From Bacteroidales bacterium (GTDB lineage: Bacteria > Bacteroidota > Bacteroidia > Bacteroidales > WCHB1-69), in assembly GCA_024400635.1 (NCBI GenBank), contig JAKSMI010000003.1:189076-253075 (forward strand): a DNA stretch of 64,000 nt, read 5' to 3'. The notes beneath the pieces are model-generated. The model saw only the letters and a program-made list of their open reading frames with translations. It did not search any database and was not told the origin of the DNA. Shown in pieces: positions 20,394-29,247 of this stretch (positions are counted from its first letter, which is position 1; each line of letters opens with the position of its first letter). The translations under genes and the position numbers were made by a program.

Positions 20394-21296
20394 ATGAAAC
20401 GCCTTTTCGCCCTTCTAATCTTATTTATAGCCGTATCAACTTTGTCGGCACAGGATTTCCAGTGCAACGTTTCCATCAACTCATCGAAGATTAGCGGGTC
20501 GAACCGAGAACGTTATAATTCTCTGCAACAGGAAGTTTACAACTTCATTAACGAAAGAAAATGGTGCCAGTACAATCTGAAAACCAACGAGCGTATCGAA
20601 TGTGGTATCATGATTAATCTGACGGAAGTTTCCGGTGATGTGCTGAAAGGCACCATGACCGTCCAACTGCAACGACCTGTCTTCAAGAGCAATTACAAAA
20701 CCACCGTCTTGAATTTCCAAGACAACAAAATACAATTCACCTACGAAGAAGGGCAACCCCTGGAATACTCTGACGGTGTGAACCTAAATCAGTTCACTTC
20801 GCTCATTGCCTATTACCTGAATCTGTTTCTGGCTCTTGACTTTGACACATTTTCAATGAACGGGGGCGCTCCCTATCTCGACAAATGCCAAAGCATTGTC
20901 AGCTTGAACCAAAGTTCGGCTGAACAAGGTTGGCAATCGTTCGAGTCGGGGCAGAACAACCGCTACTGGATTGTGGAAAACCTGACCAACGGCACTTACA
21001 GCAAGCTCCACGAATTTCTATACAACTACCATCGTTTAGGACTGGATGTGATGGTAGACAATCCCGACCAAGGCCGCGCCGCCATCTTCGAAAGTCTGAA
21101 GACGCTGCAGCAAGTCTATAAACAGAAATCTAACCTTGTGATGGTCAGATATTTAGTTTCCGCAAAATCTGACGAAATCATTAACATATTCAAAGAAGGT
21201 CTCGCCAATGAAAAAACGCAGGTCGTTAACATTATGAAACAGCTGGATCCTTCCAACTCGTCGAAATACGATGCCATAACAGCAAGTACAAAATAA
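20394..21296 (+). CDS. porD: DUF4835 family protein (PorD, T9SS-associated)
   Basis: A 300-residue exported protein with a signal peptide ending TLSAQ. The pattern QDFQCNVSINSSKI, then INERKWCQYN, LNQFTSLIAYYLNLFLALDF and NYHRLGLDVM is that of DUF4835, which is placed between coaBC and recN across Bacteroidota and is often labelled PorD in T9SS annotation. The biochemical role is not known. It starts 6 bp after coaBC and ends 1 bp before recN. Several T9SS substrates in the window fit the assignment, but the PorD label comes from family knowledge, not from anything visible here. Confidence 0.9.
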   Translation: MKRLFALLILFIAVSTLSAQDFQCNVSINSSKISGSNRERYNSLQQEVYNFINERKWCQYNLKTNERIECGIMINLTEVSGDVLKGTMTVQLQRPVFKSNYKTTVLNFQDNKIQFTYEEGQPLEYSDGVNLNQFTSLIAYYLNLFLALDFDTFSMNGGAPYLDKCQSIVSLNQSSAEQGWQSFESGQNNRYWIVENLTNGTYSKLHEFLYNYHRLGLDVMVDNPDQGRAAIFESLKTLQQVYKQKSNLVMVRYLVSAKSDEIINIFKEGLANEKTQVVNIMKQLDPSNSSKYDAITASTK

Positions 21297-21297
21297 G

Positions 21298-22965
21298 ATG
21301 TTACAATACCTGCAAATCGAGAATTATGCTTTAATCCGCTCTTTGCGGATTGATTTTGATGCAGGCTTCACTGTCATCACAGGCGAGACTGGAGCGGGAA
21401 AGTCCATCATCATCGGAGCTCTATCGATGCTTTTGGGCAAGCGTGCCGACACGACCGTTCTGTACGACAAAAACCGCAAGTGTTTTGTAGAAGGCGTTTT
21501 TGATGCCGGCGGACTTCACCTGCAAGAATTTTTCGAAGCTAACGACCTTGATTACGATGAAAGCATTACGATTCGCCGTGAAGTCAATGAAAAAGGAAAA
21601 TCAAGAGCCTTCATCAACGACACGCCCGTAACATTGAATGTGCTGAAAGAATTGGCAGAAAAGTTGGTTGACATCCACTCACAACACAACAACCTGCTTG
21701 TCAACAACGAAGATTTCCAAATCAGCCTGCTCGACCAGTTTGCGCATAACACCGCCTTACTCAATCAATATAAAACCAGTTATAACGCTTATAAAAAAGC
21801 CGCACAATCGTTGCAGCAACTTGAAGAGCAACAACGACAACATGAGCAAGAGCGCAGTTATTTGGAATATGTTTTCCAAGAACTGGAAAACGCAAAGCTG
21901 ATAGCCGGTGAGCAAGAAAATCTGGAACAACAGATTTCACTGCTTTCGAATGCTGAAAGTATCAAATCAAAATTATACGAAAGCAATCTTATTTTGGCGG
22001 AAGCCGAAGAACACAACATCATTCAACAGTTGCAGATTGCGAAAGACAATTGTCTATATTTCAACAATATAGACAGTGAAATGACAGAAATCGCCCAAAG
22101 AATTGAAAGCTGTCTGATAGAAATCAAAGATATTTCCGAAGATATCAGTAGGAAAGAAAACAACATTGAAGTAAATCCACAAGAACTGTCTCGTTGCGAA
22201 GAACGGCTTGATTTGCTGATGAATTTGCAGCACAAACACCACGCCAACAACAACGAGGAACTGCTGGAGATTTTTGCGGATACCGACAGCAAACTGCAAG
22301 CCATGAGCGATGAAGGCGAAACCGTTGAAAAGCAACGGAAACTCTGCATTGACGCCTTCAATCAAATGATGGACATTGCCCAGGAACTTTCGAGAAAACG
22401 CCAGCAGGCGGTTGCTGCATTCAAAGCCGAAATGATTTCCAAGATCAGACTTTTGGGAATGGAGCACGGCAACTTCGACATTGAGGTGTCTCGAATGGAA
22501 AATGCCGGAATCAATGGCATCGACCGCGTTTGCTTTTTATTCTCCGCCAACAAAGGCAGCGAAATGAATGAAATTGGGAAGACGGCCTCTGGCGGTGAAA
22601 TTTCACGGCTGATGCTGGCCATCAAGAGCGTCATCAATGACAGTTCGCTTTTACCGACCGTTGTTTTCGATGAAATTGACACGGGCATTTCTGGCGAAGT
22701 TGCCAGCAAAGTCGCCACAATGATGCGTGAAATTTCAAAAAAACACCAACTTTTGGTCATCACCCATTTGCCACAAATCGCAGCCCAAGGCAACAAACAT
22801 TATTTTGTATACAAAGAATTTTCCGAAGATAAGACCCATACTCAAATCCGAAGTCTGAATGCCGATGAAAGCATCCGGGAAATTGCGGGAATGATTAGCG
22901 GGGACCATATCAGCGAAGCTGCTTTAAATACAGCAAAAGAATTGAAAAACAACATTTTACTATGA
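21298..22965 (+). CDS. recN: DNA repair protein RecN
   Basis: An SMC-like ATPase that acts on DNA double-strand breaks. Walker A GETGAGKS is at residues 29-36. A long coiled coil with many Gln/Glu (about 160-350) is followed by the ABC signature SGGEISRLMLAIKS (about 431) and Walker B TVVFDEIDTGISG, then VITHLPQIAAQGNKHY. At 555 residues it is complete. Its stop overlaps the next start (ATGA), so the outer-membrane barrel gene after it is translationally coupled. Confidence 0.97.
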   Translation: MLQYLQIENYALIRSLRIDFDAGFTVITGETGAGKSIIIGALSMLLGKRADTTVLYDKNRKCFVEGVFDAGGLHLQEFFEANDLDYDESITIRREVNEKGKSRAFINDTPVTLNVLKELAEKLVDIHSQHNNLLVNNEDFQISLLDQFAHNTALLNQYKTSYNAYKKAAQSLQQLEEQQRQHEQERSYLEYVFQELENAKLIAGEQENLEQQISLLSNAESIKSKLYESNLILAEAEEHNIIQQLQIAKDNCLYFNNIDSEMTEIAQRIESCLIEIKDISEDISRKENNIEVNPQELSRCEERLDLLMNLQHKHHANNNEELLEIFADTDSKLQAMSDEGETVEKQRKLCIDAFNQMMDIAQELSRKRQQAVAAFKAEMISKIRLLGMEHGNFDIEVSRMENAGINGIDRVCFLFSANKGSEMNEIGKTASGGEISRLMLAIKSVINDSSLLPTVVFDEIDTGISGEVASKVATMMREISKKHQLLVITHLPQIAAQGNKHYFVYKEFSEDKTHTQIRSLNADESIREIAGMISGDHISEAALNTAKELKNNILL

Positions 22966-23594
22966 AAAAAACAATATTGATTATTGGCTTATGCTTCATC
23001 ATTTTCGCCAATGGTTTTTCACAAACCAGAGACAATTATAAAGACCCCAAAGACAGCAAGTTCGTCTTTATGACCACCATTGGTGTCGCAGGTGGCATCG
23101 GGGACATTGAGATTCCGAACCGCACCATAAAGAACAGGCTGTTTGCCATACAAGTCAACCAGTTGCTGGCCTATCAGTTTAATCAGAATTTTTTCATGGG
23201 TGTGAATTTAGGAATGGATTTTTGGAGATACACAGCCTTTATTCCTGTTTCATTAAACCTGAGTGTCAATTTCACAAAAACTAAAATAGCTCCCCATTGG
23301 TATGCCAATATGGGTTATTCTTTCAAATGGTATATGAATCAAACCCCGGAAAAGAACACCAAAGTCATTCATGGCGCTAATCCCGGACCATTTGTTGAGA
23401 CTGGTTTGGGTATAAACATTAAAGTTTCTGAAAAAGTATCGTTACTAATTCTGGGCACTTACAAGATGCAACATTCCAACATAAAATACAGCGTCAGCGA
23501 TCCCAACGAACCTGACAATTCTGAATATTTCACCAACAGTGAAAAAGAACATCATTACCACTTCGCCGGCGTAAAATTCGGAATTCTTTATTAA
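22962..23594 (+). CDS. Outer-membrane beta-barrel protein, unknown function
   Basis: A 210-residue protein with a signal peptide (ending ANGFSQ) and alternating hydrophobic and polar strands that end in an aromatic C-terminus (AGVKFGILY), as in eight-stranded outer-membrane barrels. Gly-rich strand turns (VAGGIGD, MGVNLGMDFW, VETGLGINI) support this. I cannot name the family; it resembles the general OmpW/porin-like Bacteroidota barrels rather than PorT. It overlaps recN by 4 nt and precedes the C25 peptidase gene by 39 bp. Confidence 0.82.
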   Translation: MKKTILIIGLCFIIFANGFSQTRDNYKDPKDSKFVFMTTIGVAGGIGDIEIPNRTIKNRLFAIQVNQLLAYQFNQNFFMGVNLGMDFWRYTAFIPVSLNLSVNFTKTKIAPHWYANMGYSFKWYMNQTPEKNTKVIHGANPGPFVETGLGINIKVSEKVSLLILGTYKMQHSNIKYSVSDPNEPDNSEYFTNSEKEHHYHFAGVKFGILY

Positions 23595-23633
23595 CATACA
23601 TAACTCATAGCAATAATATTTTACTCTCTCGTA

Positions 23634-26600
23634 ATGAAAAAGACTTTATTGATTCTCAATCTGATGATTCTTGGATTTGGGCTGACACTCAATGCTCAAA
23701 ACACCAAATCCCGTCTTATCAACAACAACTATGACGAAATCAAGATTGCATATCAGTTCGACATTCATGATTTGCAAGTTAGCGACGTGAAGACGACCAA
23801 TGGCATGTATTCCGCAATTACGTTTCCAGATGCCACCCCGACTCAGGAAATCGGGAAGCCGGCATTGCCGGTAAACACAAAACTTCTGGAAATACCCATT
23901 TGCCAGAATATGACCTTAACCATTGAGGATAGCGAATACGAAATATATGATGCTCAGGAATTGGGAATTGAACATCCGATTTTGCCAACGCAAACAAAAT
24001 ATCCCAAATCTCAAGATGGGCCATTTCCTTTCGACATTGACGAGAATACATACAGCACTGATTCTTTCTACCACATTGATTTAGCAAGCGGAAAAATCAA
24101 CGGCGTTCTCCGAAGCATCAATATAGGGACTGTCAGCGTTTCACCAGTCGAATACAATCCTGTAACCAACAAAATCAAATTATATACGCATCTTACCCTT
24201 AAGATAAGTTTCGAAAACGCTGATATCCCTGCCACAATGAGAATCAAATCGCTTCATGGCAACGCGATGTACGAAGGTGTGCAAAGTGCAGTTTGCAATG
24301 CAATGATGACGGAAGGCACCCGTGCCGAATTCAACAACAATCCCATCAAATACTTGATAGTGGCTCATTCCATGTTCCGCAACAACGAAGATTTGGAAGC
24401 ATTCATCAATTGGAAAAAACGTATCGGCTACCTTGTTGAAGTGGCTTATACCGATGACAGCAATGTTGGCACCACGACTACAAGCATCAAGAATTTCATC
24501 AAATCTAAATACGACAATGCCACGCCTCAAAATCCTGCGCCCACCTTCTTATTGTTGGTTGGCGACAAGGCACAAATTCCAGCATTCACAGGAGTAAGTC
24601 AAACCAACCACATTACCGACTTGTATTATGCCTGCTGGACCAGTGGCGATAATCTGCCAGACTGTTTTTACGGACGTTTTTCCGCGCAAAACGCCAGTCA
24701 ATTGACCCCACAGGTGGAGAAGACCTTGATGTATGAGCAATACACCATGCCCGACGATTCCTATTTGGAAGCAACAGTTTTGGTTGCCGGCAGCGACTCC
24801 TACTGGTCAACCACTCACGCCAATGGGCAGATTAATTATCTCAGTTCGCAGTATGTTAATTCCAGCAATGGCTATGTACTGATACAAAAACACTTGTACA
24901 ACAGCAGTAGCCAAGCTGCCGCCATCCGTCAGGAAATTGGGGCAGGTGTTGGATTTGCCACCTATACGGCACACTGCAGCTCAGCCGGTTGGGCAGACCC
25001 TGAATTTGAAAGTGGACATATATCCTCGATGAACAATGCCAACAAATATGGCCTAATGATTGGCAACTGCTGTGAGTCGGCACGTTTTGAAGAAAACTCC
25101 TGCTTTGCGGAAAACTTGCTGCGCACGCCTCGTAAGGGAGCCATGGCATACATTGGCGCTTCCAACAGCACCACTTGGGATGAAGATTTCTACTGGTCCG
25201 TTGGCGTTAGAAATTCCATTACCAGTTCACCATCCTATGACGCTTCTCATTTAGGAGCATACGACCGCTGGTTCCACACCCACAACGAAGACCACAGCAA
25301 ATGGTATGTCACCAATGGCGGCATCATCACCGCCGGTAACTTGGCAGTAGAAGCATCTTCTTCCTCCTCCAAGCTCTATTATTGGGAAATCTACCATCTT
25401 TTTGGAGACCCTTCCGTCAAGAGTTATATTGCCAAACCTTCGGTAATGAATCCGACTTTGCCAGACGCTTACCCTATAGGGATGCAAAACATTGACATTC
25501 AAACCGTTCCATACGCATTCATAGCTTTAACCAAAGACAACGAACTCATTGCCAGCACTTTTGCCGATGCTACTGGCAACGCCACTTTGGATCTTTCTTC
25601 AGCTACCATCATCCCCGGCAATTACGAAATAGCCATTTCCGCACAGAATTATGTCCAATATTTCCATACCATCCAATTCATTGCGGCAGAAGGTGCATAT
25701 CTTCTCACTTCCATTAATTTATCAAATTTTACAACCATTGCCAACAGTAGCCCCATCAACTTTGACCTAACGGTTGAAAACATGGGCAATGATGCAGCGC
25801 AAAATGCAAGAGTTAAAATCGAAGCCACCAGTGGCAACGCTTTCTTCTCCATCGACTCTGTCGTTGTCGGCAATTTGAATGCCGGACAAAGCCAATACTT
25901 TGAACGTGGTTTCAGTGGGCAAGTTGCAGGTTCGGTTTTAGATGATGAAGAACTCCAAATCAAAGTTACCACATACTATGACAACACCTACAATACGCGA
26001 GACTTTACCTTCAATATTAATGCCCCACAACTTGAGGTCTCCGATGTTTACCTCAACAATGGCGGGTCACAAGCCGTTGCTCCTGGCGACAACGTTGACA
26101 TCCACTTCATTGTCAAGAATGCCGGACACAACTTCATTGATGGACTCGTTGCCAATTTGCAATCATTCAATTCAGACATCACAGTCTTAACCAACAGTGT
26201 CAATGTCGGTAGCATCAACAGCGATGACGATGTAGATGTTTCCTTCAATGTCAATATCTCAGCAGAAGCCGAAGACGATGCCACTTATGCCTTGCATTTC
26301 TACATTTTCAATGATGAATACCATTTGAATAAAGTATACACATTGGCCATTGGTACTACCATGGAAGACTTTGAAACCGGTGACTTCTCAAAATTCGAGT
26401 GGCAGAACGACAACCAAAGGCCTTGGGAAATCACCAGCGACGTGAAATATGCTGGCAATTACAGTGCCAGAAGCAAGCAAAACCTAAACAACAGCCGCAG
26501 TTCAAAACTTCAAATCACAATGAATGTATTAGAACCCGGCCAAATTTCCTATTTCCGAAAAGTATCTTCCGAATCAAGCTACGATTTCTTCACTTTCTCT

Positions 26601-27413
26601 ATCGACAATGATGAAAAAGAAAAATTAAGCGGTGAAGTCGGTTGGGCTCAAGCCAGTTTTCCCGTTGAAAGCGGCACCCACACTTTTACTTTCAAATATG
26701 AAAAAGACTACTCGCAATCCTCCGGACAAGACTGTGCCTGGATTGACAACATCGAATTTCCCATTTCTGGGGAACCCATTATCGACAATATTCAGCCATT
26801 ATCCATAGAAGAAGTTTCCTTTGAAAACACACAGGCTGGCAACATCGTTACCAACGGCGACCAACCCATTATCAAGGTAAAATTCATCAACGACGGAATA
26901 ACAGCCATCAGCAATGTTAACGCCACCTTAAGTTGCGCTACAGAACACGGCATATCCATCGACAACAGCGGATCCAGCAGCACCAAAAACTTCACCAGTA
27001 TTGCCGCTGGAGAAAGCAAAACCGTTGCTTATAACATTTCATTGCCCGCCAGCATCACCGCTCATCAAACTTTCGATTTCAATTTCACACTGACTGGGGG
27101 AAGCAACAACATCACCTTCCCCATTGCATTGCAATTTATCAGAAACAATACGCCTTGCTCTGTTAGCGTACAACATGGTGTCACCACCAGCATCTACCCC
27201 AACCCGACAGAAGATATTTGCAACATCGTCTGCGACCAGAACATGAAGCAAATCGAACTCTACGACATGAATGGCAAACAAATCCAGATCATCAATAACA
27301 TTACAGACAACAATTGTCAGTTGAATATCAGCAATTTAAATGCATCCATTTATTTTGTGAGAATTATAACTGAAAGCAATGCCGTCCTAACACAAAAAAT
27401 CATCAAAAAATAA
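23634..27413 (+). CDS. Gingipain-like C25 cysteine peptidase with T9SS sorting domain
   Basis: A 1259-residue secreted protease. Order: a signal peptide (ending LNAQ), a propeptide of about 200 residues, and the peptidase C25 domain from about residue 235 (IKYLIVAHSMFRNNEDLEAF). The catalytic His is in TAHCSSAGWADPEF and the catalytic Cys in LMIGNCCESARFEENSCF. CARDB/Ig-like modules follow (two copies of the type VYLNNGGSQAVAPGDNVDIH). Next is a cleaved-adhesin/MAM-like module (EDFETGDFSKFEWQND ... SGQDCAWIDNIEF), then a further CARDB-like module and a type A sorting domain (SIYPNPTEDICN ... NLNASIYFVRII). The layout is that of gingipain-family exoenzymes exported by T9SS and anchored on the cell surface. 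Specificity (Arg or Lys) cannot be read. It is followed after 5 bp by the DUF1599 gene. Confidence 0.93.
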   Translation: MKKTLLILNLMILGFGLTLNAQNTKSRLINNNYDEIKIAYQFDIHDLQVSDVKTTNGMYSAITFPDATPTQEIGKPALPVNTKLLEIPICQNMTLTIEDSEYEIYDAQELGIEHPILPTQTKYPKSQDGPFPFDIDENTYSTDSFYHIDLASGKINGVLRSINIGTVSVSPVEYNPVTNKIKLYTHLTLKISFENADIPATMRIKSLHGNAMYEGVQSAVCNAMMTEGTRAEFNNNPIKYLIVAHSMFRNNEDLEAFINWKKRIGYLVEVAYTDDSNVGTTTTSIKNFIKSKYDNATPQNPAPTFLLLVGDKAQIPAFTGVSQTNHITDLYYACWTSGDNLPDCFYGRFSAQNASQLTPQVEKTLMYEQYTMPDDSYLEATVLVAGSDSYWSTTHANGQINYLSSQYVNSSNGYVLIQKHLYNSSSQAAAIRQEIGAGVGFATYTAHCSSAGWADPEFESGHISSMNNANKYGLMIGNCCESARFEENSCFAENLLRTPRKGAMAYIGASNSTTWDEDFYWSVGVRNSITSSPSYDASHLGAYDRWFHTHNEDHSKWYVTNGGIITAGNLAVEASSSSSKLYYWEIYHLFGDPSVKSYIAKPSVMNPTLPDAYPIGMQNIDIQTVPYAFIALTKDNELIASTFADATGNATLDLSSATIIPGNYEIAISAQNYVQYFHTIQFIAAEGAYLLTSINLSNFTTIANSSPINFDLTVENMGNDAAQNARVKIEATSGNAFFSIDSVVVGNLNAGQSQYFERGFSGQVAGSVLDDEELQIKVTTYYDNTYNTRDFTFNINAPQLEVSDVYLNNGGSQAVAPGDNVDIHFIVKNAGHNFIDGLVANLQSFNSDITVLTNSVNVGSINSDDDVDVSFNVNISAEAEDDATYALHFYIFNDEYHLNKVYTLAIGTTMEDFETGDFSKFEWQNDNQRPWEITSDVKYAGNYSARSKQNLNNSRSSKLQITMNVLEPGQISYFRKVSSESSYDFFTFSIDNDEKEKLSGEVGWAQASFPVESGTHTFTFKYEKDYSQSSGQDCAWIDNIEFPISGEPIIDNIQPLSIEEVSFENTQAGNIVTNGDQPIIKVKFINDGITAISNVNATLSCATEHGISIDNSGSSSTKNFTSIAAGESKTVAYNISLPASITAHQTFDFNFTLTGGSNNITFPIALQFIRNNTPCSVSVQHGVTTSIYPNPTEDICNIVCDQNMKQIELYDMNGKQIQIINNITDNNCQLNISNLNASIYFVRIITESNAVLTQKIIKK

Positions 27414-27418
27414 TAGAA

Positions 27419-27964
27419 ATGGAAGATACTTCAGCTCAATTTGACCATATCGCAGAAAAATGCATCGAACTCTTTGCTAAAAAAGCACAAGATTATGGCA
27501 CGGCATGGCATATCATGCGTCTTCCATCGCTGACTGATCAGATTTACATTAAAGCACAGCGCATCCGCAGCATTCAGGAAAAAGGCGTGGCTAAAGTCAA
27601 CGAAGGCATTGAACCCGAATTCATCGGCATCGTCAATTACTCGATAATGGCCTTAATCCAGTTGGAGATTGGAGTTGCCGAAACCATGGACGAACTGCTG
27701 GAAGCCAGCAAAGCCATCGAACTTTATCGCAAATACATCAGCAATGCCAAAGCGCTGATGATGAACAAGAACCACGATTACGGCGAAGCCTGGCGCAAAA
27801 TGCGAATTAGTTCGCTGACCGACATCATTCTAATGAAATTATTGAGAATCAAACAAATAGAAGACCATGACGGAAACACTATTGTTTCCGAAGGACTTGA
27901 TGCCAACTACTACGACATCATCAATTATGCCATGTTTTCATTGATCAGAGATTGTAAAGACTAA
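27419..27964 (+). CDS. DUF1599 protein (internally duplicated)
   Basis: A 181-residue cytoplasmic protein made of two copies of the same unit of about 80 residues: KKAQDYGTAWHIMRLPSLTD then KNHDYGEAWRKMRISSLTD, each followed by a helix (IYIKAQRIRSIQEKG and ILMKLLRIKQIEDHDG) and a YDIINY-like element. This is DUF1599, sometimes called nucleotide modification associated domain 1. The spacing of DYGxAWxxMR suggests a metal- or nucleotide-binding helical pair. Function unknown. In Bacteroides it often precedes a DoxX protein, as here (18 bp). Confidence 0.9.
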   Translation: MEDTSAQFDHIAEKCIELFAKKAQDYGTAWHIMRLPSLTDQIYIKAQRIRSIQEKGVAKVNEGIEPEFIGIVNYSIMALIQLEIGVAETMDELLEASKAIELYRKYISNAKALMMNKNHDYGEAWRKMRISSLTDIILMKLLRIKQIEDHDGNTIVSEGLDANYYDIINYAMFSLIRDCKD

Positions 27965-27982
27965 AATAAAAAAATATAGACT

Positions 27983-29173
27983 ATGAAGAAAAAAGAGCAG
28001 ATTTGGGTTAAAATCGTACGCATATTACTGGCATGCGTATTCTTGTATTCTGGTTTTACCAAGGCCATCGACCCGGTAGCCACGGGCATCAAGTTCGACG
28101 AATATTTCGCCTCCTTTGGCATGGGATTTCTGCATCCGCTGTCCATCGTTTGTGCATTCTGCATGACAGCCGCCGAATTCACATTGGGTTTCATGATGCT
28201 TTTCCGCATTAAAATCCGCTTCACATCCATCTGCTATTTGCTTTTTATGGGTTTCTTCTTCCTGCTGACATTATGGCTTGCCATCGCAGAATATCTGGAA
28301 ATCCACTATGGCTACAACTTCGGTGTAGTTCGTGACTGCGGATGTTTTGGCCAAGCCGTTCAACTCAGCAATATGCAAACCTTCCTGAAAAACGTGGTCA
28401 TCATCATCCCGACCATCATCATCTTCTTGAAACGCAAACAAATCCCCGACATCAACTTGACAGAACTCGGTCAGTGGTGCTTCGCCGCCATCGGTGCCAT
28501 TCTCGTTTTCGGACTGCAAGCCTATTGCTTCCGCCACCTTCCCGTCAAAGATTACAGCAACTGGAAAATCGGTGACAATGTTGCGGACAACTTCATCGAA
28601 AAACCCGCTGTTCAAGATATGGTTTTCATTTATATGAATGCATCCGACAGCTCCATCATCAATCTCAGCGAAGACCAAATAATGAACATAACGGACAGTA
28701 TTCCAGATTTTTATGAACAATATGTATATTTGGATAGAAAAGATAGCATCATTTCCGAATACGAACGTGCACCTCATGATGGCTTCAACATGCTTGACGA
28801 AACCGGCTCTGACCACGCATCCGAAATTTTCCTCGGCAATGTTCCCGCCTACATTTTCTTCATGCACAATCTTGAAGAAACAAATCTGAAAGGCATTGAC
28901 AACGAAAACTTCAATAACATTGTCAAATACTGCAACGAAAATGGTTTTGTCGTTGTGGGCATTACCAACAGCAACCAAGAAGCCATTGAAAAATTCAAGG
29001 CGGAAAACAATATTGAATTCCCGATTTACGAAAACACCATCGATCCTGTAAAGGGTCCGTTTATGGTCCGTGACGCCGTACGCTCCAACCCGGGCCTCAT
29101 CATCATCGACAAGGGCATCGTGCAACAAAAGTACAATTGGAGAGACTTTCAAAAAGTGGAAGGTAAAAACTAA
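27983..29173 (+). CDS. DoxX-family membrane protein with thioredoxin-like C-terminus (BT_3928 type)
   Basis: A 396-residue inner-membrane protein. The first about 200 residues hold five hydrophobic helices of the DoxX/MauE type, beginning ACVFLYSGFTKAIDP and including VVRDCGCFGQAV, a cysteine motif typical of MauE-like redox partners. The C-terminal 180 residues look like a thioredoxin fold (AYIFFMHN ... EFPIYEN ... NPGLIIIDKG) but have no CxxC, so the fold would be catalytically silent unless the DCGCFG pair serves it. It follows DUF1599 by 18 bp. Role unknown; the domain order suggests a disulfide or quinone-linked process in the envelope. Confidence 0.88.
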   Translation: MKKKEQIWVKIVRILLACVFLYSGFTKAIDPVATGIKFDEYFASFGMGFLHPLSIVCAFCMTAAEFTLGFMMLFRIKIRFTSICYLLFMGFFFLLTLWLAIAEYLEIHYGYNFGVVRDCGCFGQAVQLSNMQTFLKNVVIIIPTIIIFLKRKQIPDINLTELGQWCFAAIGAILVFGLQAYCFRHLPVKDYSNWKIGDNVADNFIEKPAVQDMVFIYMNASDSSIINLSEDQIMNITDSIPDFYEQYVYLDRKDSIISEYERAPHDGFNMLDETGSDHASEIFLGNVPAYIFFMHNLEETNLKGIDNENFNNIVKYCNENGFVVVGITNSNQEAIEKFKAENNIEFPIYENTIDPVKGPFMVRDAVRSNPGLIIIDKGIVQQKYNWRDFQKVEGKN

Positions 29174-29247
29174 AAAGTGGAATAATCTCGCTTTACATTT
29201 TTTCAGAAGTCTCAAGTCATCAGTCTTAAGTCTTTTAATCAACAATA

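Noticed and set aside
29207..29234. Degenerate AAGTCT/AGTCAT/AGTCTT direct repeat before the S9 peptidase gene
   Set aside because: The units differ in spacing and sequence and are too short; no structure or promoter is linked to them.
28271..29245. 324-codon open frame on the minus strand opposite the DoxX gene
   Set aside because: The plus-strand DoxX protein is a clear family member. The antisense frame has only low-complexity Phe/Val/Asp composition.
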